A stretch of 9,994 bases of DNA from Holophagaceae bacterium UBA706 (GTDB taxonomy: Bacteria > Acidobacteriota > Holophagae > Holophagales > Holophagaceae): assembly GCA_002298155.1 (NCBI GenBank), contig DBME01000094.1, forward strand, positions 1 through 9,994, written 5' to 3'. Within the stretch, counting starts at the first letter, position 1. Each line of letters starts with the position of its first letter. Positions 1 to 7,000 of the stretch are shown one piece after another. The notes under the pieces are model-generated. The model was not told where the DNA came from. It saw only the letters and a list, made by a program, of their open reading frames with translations, and ran no database searches. The translations under genes were made by a program, and so were the position numbers.

Positions 1-306
1 GCCGCGCTCATGCAGGTCGTCGACGTTCTGCGTCACCACCAGCACTTCGGAGGGCCATTCCGCCTCCAGGCGCGCCAGGGCCTCGTGGGCGGCGTTGGGC
101 TTAACCTGCCCCAGCTGCGCCCGGCGCTGGTTGTAGAAGGCATGCACCAGGGCCGGGTTCCGCCGGAAGGCCTCGGGGGTGGCCACGTCCTCCACCCGGT
201 GGTTCTCCCACAGCCCTCCCCCGTCCCGGAAGGTGAGCAGTCCGCTTTCGGCCGAGATCCCGGCACCGGTGAGGACGACGATGGGCATTCCGGGAGCCAG
301 GCGCAT
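1..306 (-). CDS. cobB: NAD-dependent protein deacylase (sirtuin, CobB type), 5' part only
   Basis: Sirtuins remove acyl groups from lysine using NAD+, giving nicotinamide and O-acyl-ADP-ribose in the cytoplasm. The frame opens at 306 and runs off the left edge after 102 codons with no stop, so more than half of a typical 230-250 residue protein is missing. Visible motifs are the NAD-binding GAGISAESG (residues 14-22), TFRD (25-28), [12 protein letters not shown] (36-47) and [11 protein letters not shown] (92-102), all close to E. coli CobB as I remember it. Tyr58 and Arg61 (FYNQRR) match the Y-x-x-R pair of class III sirtuins, which also accept succinyl and malonyl groups. The start has a good AAGGAA ribosome site about 6 nt upstream. 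The zinc-binding cysteines and catalytic His lie outside the window. The gene diverges from the thioredoxin-like gene. Family call is near certain; substrate range is inferred. Confidence 0.93.
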   Translation of the reverse strand, partial: MRLAPGMPIVVLTGAGISAESGLLTFRDGGGLWENHRVEDVATPEAFRRNPALVHAFYNQRRAQLGQVKPNAAHEALARLEAEWPSEVLVVTQNVDDLHERG

Positions 307-329
307 GGCAGTTCCTTCCACAGGATGCA

Positions 330-359
330 TTGTGTTACGAGCATGGGTTGAACGATAAT
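330..359 (+). promoter_or_regulatory. Candidate promoter of the thioredoxin-like gene
   Basis: TTGTGT (330-335), an 18-nt spacer and GATAAT (354-359) resemble a sigma-70 promoter. The -10 has 5 of 6 consensus bases. It ends 22 nt before the ATG at 382, leaving room for a very short leader with the GGAG ribosome site at 373-376. It overlaps the opposing sirtuin promoter candidate. Confidence 0.4.
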
Positions 360-368
360 CGAGGTCAA
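340..368 (-). promoter_or_regulatory. Candidate promoter of the sirtuin gene
   Basis: On the minus strand TTGACC (368-363), a 17-nt spacer and CATGCT (345-340) resemble a sigma-70 promoter. The -35 is good and the -10 weak (3 of 6). The -10 ends 33 nt before the sirtuin ATG. Found by eye only. Confidence 0.3.
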
Positions 369-371
369 CCC
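345..371. repeat. 7-bp inverted repeat between divergent genes, possible operator
   Basis: GGGTTGA (345-351) and TCAACCC (365-371) are perfect inverted arms 13 nt apart. The repeat encloses the candidate GATAAT of the thioredoxin-like gene, and its right arm overlaps the candidate -35 of the sirtuin gene. A dimeric regulator bound here could control both genes. A perfect 7-bp repeat in a gap this size can also arise by chance. Confidence 0.3.
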
Positions 372-381
372 GGGAGTCGCC

Positions 382-840
382 ATGCGTCTTGCCAGCCTCT
401 GTCTTTCCCTTCTGATCCCCATGACCGCCATGGCCCAGGAGCCCGTGTGGCTCACGGACCTCGGGGCCGCCAAGGCCGTCGCGGCCAAAGAGAACAAGCG
501 GATCCTGGTCGACTTCACCGGTTCGGACTGGTGCCCCTACTGCATCCTCCTGCACAAGGAGGTCCTGTCGACGCCGGCCTTCGCGGCCTTCGCCAAGGAC
601 TACGTCCTGCTGAAGCTGGACTACCCCCGCAAGGCGGGCCGCACCCCCGAGAAGATCGCCGCCGACCCCTCCCTGGGCCAGCTCATGACCCTCAAGGACC
701 AGTACAAGATCTCCGGCTTCCCCACCGTCATGCTGCTCGATGCCACCGGCGCCGAACTGGCCCGCCAGGAAGGCTACGAGAAGGGCCAGGGCCCCGCGGC
801 CTACCTCGCCGCCCTCACGGCATCCAAGCCCCGTTCATAG
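382..840 (+). CDS. Exported thioredoxin-fold protein with CPYC active site
   Basis: This 152-residue protein probably works as a thiol-disulfide oxidoreductase outside the cytoplasm. Residues 1-18 form a signal peptide with a likely cut after Ala-Met-Ala (16-18). The thioredoxin fold follows: strand ILVDF (41-45), the active-site helix start DWCPYC (49-54; Cys51 and Cys54), and the cis-proline loop GFPT (Pro114). CPYC is the dipeptide seen in glutaredoxins, but the surrounding [10 protein letters not shown] is typical of secreted thioredoxin-family proteins with sequences like FTGSDWCGWC. There is no transmembrane anchor or lipobox. The start has GGAG at 373-376, 5 nt upstream. The gene diverges from the sirtuin gene, and its last 6 bp overlap the 3' end of the opposing flavoprotein gene. 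Its partner proteins are unknown; reductase, isomerase or oxidant roles cannot be separated by sequence alone. Confidence 0.88.
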   Translation: MRLASLCLSLLIPMTAMAQEPVWLTDLGAAKAVAAKENKRILVDFTGSDWCPYCILLHKEVLSTPAFAAFAKDYVLLKLDYPRKAGRTPEKIAADPSLGQLMTLKDQYKISGFPTVMLLDATGAELARQEGYEKGQGPAAYLAALTASKPRS

Positions 841-1947
841 ATCCCAGTTCACGGAGCAGCGGATCGGCCCCTTCCGGATCGCCGCGAAGCAGGCCAGGCA
901 TTCCTCGCAGCGCTTGATCTCCCCGTCCCGGCCCTCCAGCAGCTTCTCGGCCACGCCGAAATCCGCGATGAGGGGCCGTGCCAGGGCCACCAGGTCCGCC
1001 TGGCCCCGGTCCAGGACGCTCTGGGCCAGGCCGGGCTCGCTGAGCTTGCCCACGGTGATGACGGGGATGCCCACGGCCTCCCGCAGCTGGCGCGCGGCGG
1101 GGGCATAGCCGCCGCCGGGGGTGCCCTTGGGGGGGACGGAACTGGTGTTGAGGAAGGGGTGGCCCTCCCAGTCCCCCAGGGAGGACTGGCCGATGCCGGA
1201 GGCGTCGATGACGTCCACGCCGGCCTCCTCCAGGTCCTGGGCGAAGGCGGCCGCCTCCTCCGTCGATAGTCCGCCTTCCAGGTTCTCGATGGCATGGAGG
1301 CGGCAGAAGATCAGGAAGTCCTTCCCCACGGCCTCCCGCACCGCCCGCGCCACGGCGATGCCCAGGCGGAACCGGTTCCGGGCGCTGCCCCCCCACCGAT
1401 CCGTGCGGTGATTGGTCACCGGGGACAGGAACTGGGAGATCAGGTAGTAGTGGGCCGCATGGATCTCGACCCCATCGAAGCCGGCGGCCCGGGCCCTGCG
1501 CGCGGCCTGGGCGAAGGCCGTGATGACGGCCTGGATCTCGTCCTCGGTCATCGCCCGCGGCGCCGGCCCCGGCAGGAGGGCCACCTCGGAGGGCGCCAGC
1601 CGCGCCACGGCGGGATCCTCCCGCACGGACCGGGCCCCCCCGTGGACGATCTGCAGGACCGCGGGGACCCCCTGCTCCCGGATGGCGCCGGCGATGCGGG
1701 CCAGGCCCGGCACCTGGGCGTCGTCCCAGGCCCCCAGGAGCCGGGGCATGATGGTGGCGTCGGGCAGGACCGCGGTGGACTCCACGATGACCAGGCCCAG
1801 GCCGCGCCGGGCGTGGTCCCGGTACCAGGCCACCTGGGCATCGGTGGCCAGGTGGTCCTCCGCGAGGCCGGTGACCATGGGCGCCATGACCAGGCGGTTC
1901 GGGAGCCTGAGGCCCTTGATGTGGAGGGGGTCCGAAAGGATCGGCAT
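835..1947 (-). CDS. Old Yellow Enzyme-family NAD(P)H:flavin oxidoreductase, single domain with C-terminal Cys cluster
   Basis: This 370-residue FMN-dependent enzyme would reduce activated C=C bonds (enones, enoates) with NAD(P)H in the cytoplasm. It is a TIM barrel with RLVMAPM (18-24), QIVHGG (99-104), GVEIHAAHYYLISQFLSP (159-176), RTDRWGGS (181-188) and a phosphate-binding PVITVGK/LVALARPLIAD region (295-329). His163 and His166 match the substrate-binding His/His(Asn) pair and Tyr168 the proton donor. The C-terminus has Cys347, Cys350, Cys353 and Cys364, resembling the 4Fe-4S motif of 2,4-dienoyl-CoA reductase and trimethylamine dehydrogenase, but the FAD/NAD domains that follow in those enzymes are absent. 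I chose the ATG at 1947 (GAGG 7 nt upstream) because family homology begins at its second residue. A GTG at 2049 has a GAGGA site 6 nt upstream and would add 34 residues unlike the family. Substrate unknown. Confidence 0.9.
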   Translation of the reverse strand: MPILSDPLHIKGLRLPNRLVMAPMVTGLAEDHLATDAQVAWYRDHARRGLGLVIVESTAVLPDATIMPRLLGAWDDAQVPGLARIAGAIREQGVPAVLQIVHGGARSVREDPAVARLAPSEVALLPGPAPRAMTEDEIQAVITAFAQAARRARAAGFDGVEIHAAHYYLISQFLSPVTNHRTDRWGGSARNRFRLGIAVARAVREAVGKDFLIFCRLHAIENLEGGLSTEEAAAFAQDLEEAGVDVIDASGIGQSSLGDWEGHPFLNTSSVPPKGTPGGGYAPAARQLREAVGIPVITVGKLSEPGLAQSVLDRGQADLVALARPLIADFGVAEKLLEGRDGEIKRCEECLACFAAIRKGPIRCSVNWDL

Positions 1948-2015
1948 GGCATGGCCTCGTGGCGGCGGAACCCCCATTCTTCCATGGGAATTCCGACCCG
2001 GACGGCAGTTTCTGG

Positions 2016-2043
2016 TCGACTTGGCTGAGATTGCGTCTAGGAT
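2016..2043 (+). promoter_or_regulatory. Candidate promoter of the acs-like gene
   Basis: TCGACT (2016-2021), a 16-nt spacer and TAGGAT (2038-2043) form a weak sigma-70-like pair. The -10 is embedded in TGCGTCTA (2032-2039), an octamer that recurs before the tricorn gene. The -10 ends 31 nt before the ATG at 2075, and AAAGGAG (2061-2067) is a strong ribosome site with 7-nt spacing. Confidence 0.4.
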
Positions 2044-2074
2044 CGTCACCTGAATTCCTCAAAGGAGCCGGGAA

Positions 2075-4039
2075 ATGGCCACGGGACCCCAGGACGACCT
2101 CCACGCCGCTGCGCAACTGAGCGAATCCCAGCAGGCCGCCATCCAGCGCCTCCAGCGGGACGAGAACGTCATCCCCGCCCCCATCTGGCTTTCCCGCCAG
2201 GCGCACCTGGCCAACGACGCCGTGGAGCGCGCCCATGCCCAGACGGATCCCGACGGGTTCTGGCGGGACCGCGCCAAGCTCGTGGACTGGATCGAGCCCT
2301 TCAAGGAGGTCAGCCGGTTCGACCCTCCCGCCCACCAGTGGTTCGTGGGCGGCAAGCTCAACGTCTCGGTGAACTGCATCGACCGGCACGTGTATTCCGA
2401 GCGCCGGAACAAGGCCGCCCTCATCTGGGTGGGCGAGGACGGCGAGGAGCATGCCTACACCTACGGCCGCCTCTACCGGGAGGTGAACCGCTTCGCCAAC
2501 ACCCTTCGCAACCTCGGCGTCAGGAAGGGCGACCGGGTCATCATCTACATGCCCCTGTGCCCCGAAGGGGTGATCACCATGCTGGCCTGCGCGCGCATCG
2601 GCGCCATCCACTCCGTGGTCTACGCCGGCATGGGCACCCAGGCGCTCCGGGCCCGGATCGTGGACTGCGAGGCCAAGATCGTCGTGTGCTCGGACTTCAC
2701 CTTCCGCCGCGGCAAGAAGGTGCCCCTCAAGCCCACCGTGGACGAGGCCGTGCGCGAACTGTTCTCCGTCGACCATGTCATCGTGCATCGCCGCGGCTCC
2801 CGCCCGGGCGACGAACCCTACTCCTTCGAGTCCGAGCGCGAGCACGACTTCTACGACATCCAGGAGGCCCACAGCATCCACTGCGAGCCCGAGCCCATGG
2901 ACGCCGAGGATCCGCTGTTCATCCTCTATACCTCCGGCACCACCGGCAAGCCCAAGGGCGTCGTGCACGCCACCGGGGGCTATCTGGTGGGCGTGACCTA
3001 CCTGGCCCGGGCCTTCTACCAGATCACCGACCGGGACATCTACTGGAGCACCTCGGACATCGGCTGGATCGTGGGCCACTCCTTCATCGTCTACGGCCCC
3101 CTCTCCTGCGGCGCTACCGTCTTCTGCCGCGAGGGCGTGCCCGACTACCCGAGCCCCGAGGTCACCTGGGAGCTGTGTGAGCGCTACGGCGTCAACCTCA
3201 TGTTCACGGCGCCCACGGCCATCCGCATGTGGATGAGCCACGGCCCCTCGGCTCCGGCCAAATACGACCTGTCCCGGTTGCGCCTCATCGCCTGCGCCGG
3301 GGAGCCCCTCAACCCCGAGGCCCACCTCTGGGCCCAGAAGCACCTCGCGGGCCAGAGCGACGGCATGGTCGTGGACAACTGGTGGCAGACCGAGATCGCC
3401 GCCCCGGTGCTGGGCACCCTGCCCACCTTCGAGGCCCGGCCCGGCAAGGTCGGCAAGCCCCTGCCCGGGGTCATGGCCGAGGTCGTGGACGCCGACGGCA
3501 ACCCCGTCCCCGACGGATCGGGCGGCCTGCTCATCCTCCGCAAGCCCCTGCCCTACATGATGCGCACCGTATGGGGCGACCACGCCCGGTACGAACGCTA
3601 CTGGAACCAGATCCCCGGCGGCGTCTACACCGCCGGCGACATCGCGGTGCGGGACCGGGACGGCTACTTCGCCGTGCTGGGGCGCTCCGACGACGTCATG
3701 AACGTGGCCGGCCACCGCATCGGCACCGCGGACGTGGAGGGGGCGCTGGTGCGCCACCCCGCGGTGGGCGAGGCCGCCGTCATCGGCCTGCCCGACCCGG
3801 TCAAGGGCGAGCGCATCAAGGCCTTCGTGGTGCTCCGCGCCGGCATCGAGCCCGGCGTGGGCCTCATCGCCTCCCTCAAGGACCATGTTCGCCAGGACCT
3901 GGGCCCCATCGCCACCCCCTCGGAGATCGAGGTCCGCGCCTCCCTGCCCAAGACCCGTTCGGGCAAGATCGTCCGGCGCTACCTGAAGGCCATCGAGATG
4001 GGCGAGGATCCGGGAGATTTGTCCACCCTGGCGGACTAA
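2075..4039 (+). CDS. acs: Acetyl-CoA synthetase-family acyl-CoA ligase (AMP-forming)
   Basis: This enzyme activates a short carboxylate, most likely acetate or propionate, with ATP and CoA through an acyl-adenylate. Its 654 residues match the usual Acs length of about 650. It has an N-terminal ACS domain, the ATP-binding loop YTSGTTGKPKG (285-295), the SDIGWIVGHS and APTAIRM regions, the adenine-binding DNWWQTE (434-440), GEPLNPEA, the hinge LGRSDD, and the catalytic lysine in PKTRSGK (Lys631) near the C-terminus. Trp437 matches Trp414 of Salmonella Acs, which closes the pocket to acetate/propionate. FRRGKKVPLK matches the CoA 3'-phosphate-binding stretch. The text after WWQTE is IAAP rather than the usual TGG, so a shifted substrate is possible. 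Lys631 is the lysine that is acetylated in known Acs enzymes and released by CobB; a CobB-type gene lies 1.8 kb away. Confidence 0.9.
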   Translation: MATGPQDDLHAAAQLSESQQAAIQRLQRDENVIPAPIWLSRQAHLANDAVERAHAQTDPDGFWRDRAKLVDWIEPFKEVSRFDPPAHQWFVGGKLNVSVNCIDRHVYSERRNKAALIWVGEDGEEHAYTYGRLYREVNRFANTLRNLGVRKGDRVIIYMPLCPEGVITMLACARIGAIHSVVYAGMGTQALRARIVDCEAKIVVCSDFTFRRGKKVPLKPTVDEAVRELFSVDHVIVHRRGSRPGDEPYSFESEREHDFYDIQEAHSIHCEPEPMDAEDPLFILYTSGTTGKPKGVVHATGGYLVGVTYLARAFYQITDRDIYWSTSDIGWIVGHSFIVYGPLSCGATVFCREGVPDYPSPEVTWELCERYGVNLMFTAPTAIRMWMSHGPSAPAKYDLSRLRLIACAGEPLNPEAHLWAQKHLAGQSDGMVVDNWWQTEIAAPVLGTLPTFEARPGKVGKPLPGVMAEVVDADGNPVPDGSGGLLILRKPLPYMMRTVWGDHARYERYWNQIPGGVYTAGDIAVRDRDGYFAVLGRSDDVMNVAGHRIGTADVEGALVRHPAVGEAAVIGLPDPVKGERIKAFVVLRAGIEPGVGLIASLKDHVRQDLGPIATPSEIEVRASLPKTRSGKIVRRYLKAIEMGEDPGDLSTLAD

Positions 4040-4055
4040 ACGCCAGCCGCCCGCC

Positions 4056-4067
4056 TGCGTCTACCTT
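4056..4067 (+). promoter_or_regulatory. Candidate -10 element before the tricorn gene
   Basis: TGCGTCTA (4056-4063) runs into TACCTT (4062-4067), a -10-like hexamer ending 29 nt before the ATG at 4097. The same octamer sits at nearly the same distance before the acs-like gene. I see no convincing -35. The tricorn gene could also be read through from the acs-like gene, since no terminator is visible in the 57-bp gap. Confidence 0.3.
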
Positions 4068-4096
4068 GTACGGGAATCCATCCTGAGGGAGAACGT

Positions 4097-7000
4097 ATGC
4101 GTTCGTTGACCTGGTTGACGCTGCCCATGGTTCTGGCATCGGGGGCCTACGCCCATGCCCAGATCGACGCCCGGCTCATGCGGTACCCCCATGTCTCCGC
4201 CACCCAGATCGCCTTCACCTACGCGGGCGACATCTGGGTCGTCGCCAAGGGCGGCGGCGTGGCCCAGCGCCTCTCGACCCCCAAGGGCGAGGAGGTCTTC
4301 GCGCACTTCTCCCCGGACGGCAAGGAGATCGCCTTCTCGGCCAACTACGACGGCAACATGGACGTCTACGTCATGCCCGTGGCCGGAGGCGTACCCACCC
4401 GGGTCACCCACCACCCCGCCACTGACCGAGTGGTTGGTTGGACGCCAGATGGCGGGTCGGTGATCTTCGCGTCGGGCATGGAATCCGGCCGCGACCGATT
4501 CAGCCGCCTCTTCCTCGCCCGCAAGGACGGCGGCCTGCCCAAGGCCCTGCCGGTGCCCTATGGCGAATTCGGCGCCCTCTCCCCCGACGGCAAGGTCCTG
4601 GCCTACACGCCCATCTCCACGGATTTCCGCACCTGGAAGCGCTACCGGGGCGGCATGGCCTCGGAGATCTGGCTCTACGACCTGGAGAAGAAGACCAGCC
4701 TGCGCCTCCCCAGCGAGGCCGGCTCCAACGACTCCATGCCCATGTGGCACGGCGACACCCTCTACTTCCTCTCCGATCGGGACGGCGCCAAGCGGAACAA
4801 CATCTGGTCCTACAACCTCGCCACCAAGGCCTTCAAGCAGATCACCTTCTTCAAGGAATTCGACGTCCACTTCCCCGCCATCGGCCCCGACGACATCGTC
4901 CTGGAGGCCGGGGGCCGTCTCCACCGCATCGAGCTGCCCACGGAGCGCCTCACCGAGGTGAAGGTCGAGGTGGTCACCGACCGCGCCGCCCTCAGGCCGC
5001 GCACCGAGAACGCCTCCCGCCTCATCCGCAACGCCTCCCCCAGCCCCCACTGCAAGCGCGCCGTGTTCGAGGCCCGGGGCGAGCTGTTCTCGGTGCCCGC
5101 GGAGAAGGGCTTCGTGGTCAACCTCACCAACACGCCCGGCGTGGCCGAACGCTACCCCTCCGTCTCCCCCGACGGCCAGCAGGTGGCCTACTTCAGCGAC
5201 CGCAGCGGCGAGTACGAACTCACCCTGAGGCCCGCCGACGGCACCGGCACCGAACGCCAGGTGACCCACATGGGGGCCGGCTTCCGCTACAACATCTTCT
5301 GGTCTCCGGACGGCAAGCGCGTGGTCTTCGCCGACCAGGCCATGCGGATCAACCTCTGCGACATCGACACCGGCAAGGTCCAGCAGGTGGACAAGGGCAA
5401 CTTCATGATGGACGGCGCCCTCCAGGGCTTCCACGTGAGCTGGTCCCCCGACAGCCGCTGGTTCACCTACGCCCGCGACACCCCCAACCAGAACAGCGTC
5501 GTGATGCTCTACGACACCAAGGCCGGCAAGGCCGTGCAGGCCACGTCGAGCTTCTTCAACGCCTCCGACGTGGTCTTCGATCCCGAGGGCAACTACCTCT
5601 ACCTGGCCACGGGCCAGGCCTTCAGCCCCACCTACAGCGATCTGGATGCCACCTGGATCTACCAGAACACCACGCGCCTGGCGGCCCTCCCCCTGCGCAA
5701 GGATGTCCCCTCGCCCCTGGCCGCGCGCAACGACGCGGACCCCAAGGACGAGAAGAAGGAGGACAAGAAGGACGAGGCCAAGGACGACAAGAAGAAGGCC
5801 GAAAAGCCCTCCGGCCCCAAGGCCGTGGAGATCGACCTGGACGGCCTCGAGGGCCGCATGGTCCTGCTGCCCCCGCCAGCCGGCAACTACTCCGACCTGG
5901 GCGCCGTGAAGGGCAAGGTCATCTTCCGCCGCATCGCCCAGCCGGATCCGGAGGAGGAAGGGCCCGTCCGGGGCACCCTCCGCTACTACGATCTGGAAGA
6001 GCGGGAGGAGAAGACCATCATGGCCGACGTGGACGGCTCCGCCCTCACGTCCGACGGCAGCCGGATCCTCGTGAACCGCAAGGACGCCTTCGCCATCGTG
6101 GACGTCAAGCCCGACCAGAAGTTCGACAAGAAGATGCCCACCGGCGACCTGCCCATGAAGCTCGACCCCGCCGCCGAATGGCACCAGATCTTCACCGATG
6201 CCTGGCGCATCGAGCGCGACATGTTCTACGATCCAGGCATGCACGGCGTGGACTGGAAGGCCATGAAGCTCCGCTACGGCAAGCTGCTGGACGAATGCGC
6301 CACCCGCGAGGACGTGAACTTCGTCATCGGCGAGCTCATCTCCGAACTGAGCGCCTCCCACGCCTACCGCGGCGGGGGCGACCAGGAGATGCCGGCGCAG
6401 CGCGGCGTCGGCCTGCTGGGCGCGGACTTCTCCCTGGAGAACGGCCAGTTCCGCTTCTCCCACATCCTGCGCGGCGCCGCCTGGGATGCCCAGGCCCGCT
6501 CCCCGCTGGCCCAGCCGGGCCTCAACGTCAAGGAAGGCGACTACCTCCTCGCCGTCAATCATGTCCCCCTGGACACGAAGAAGGACCCCTGGGCCTCCTT
6601 CCAGGGTCTGGCCGGCAAGACCGTCCTCCTCACCGTCAACGACAAGCCCGGCCCTGAAGGGGCCCGGGACGTCCTGGTGGAGACCCTGCCCAGCGAAGGC
6701 CACCTGCGCTACCAGGCCTGGGTCGAAGCCCGGCGCGCCTACGTGGAGAAGGCTTCCGGCGGCAAGGTCGGGTACGTCTACGTCCCCGACACGGGCATCG
6801 GCGGCCAGACCGACCTGGTCCGCCAGTTCCGCGGCCAGTGGGAGAAGCCCGGCCTCATCATCGACGAGCGCTTCAACTCCGGCGGCCAGATCCCCGACCG
6901 GTTCGTGGAGATGCTGGGCCGCAAGGTCCTGAACTACTGGGGCGTGCGTGACGGCATGAACTGGCAGTGGCCGACCATCGCCCACAACGGCCCCATGGCC

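Noticed and set aside
330..917. A 195-codon plus-strand frame over the thioredoxin-like gene
   Set aside because: Out of frame with the CPYC protein, rich in Pro, Arg and Gly, and without a ribosome site or motif.
1987..1994. Palindrome GGAATTCC in the flavoprotein/acs gap, with another GAATTC at 2052-2057
   Set aside because: Short self-complementary words of this size are expected by chance, and they lie outside the best promoter candidates.
815..3886. A 1023-codon open frame on the minus strand over the acs-like and flavoprotein genes
   Set aside because: It is in a different frame from the flavoprotein gene, has no motifs and shows shadow-like composition. Both real genes are supported by catalytic residues.
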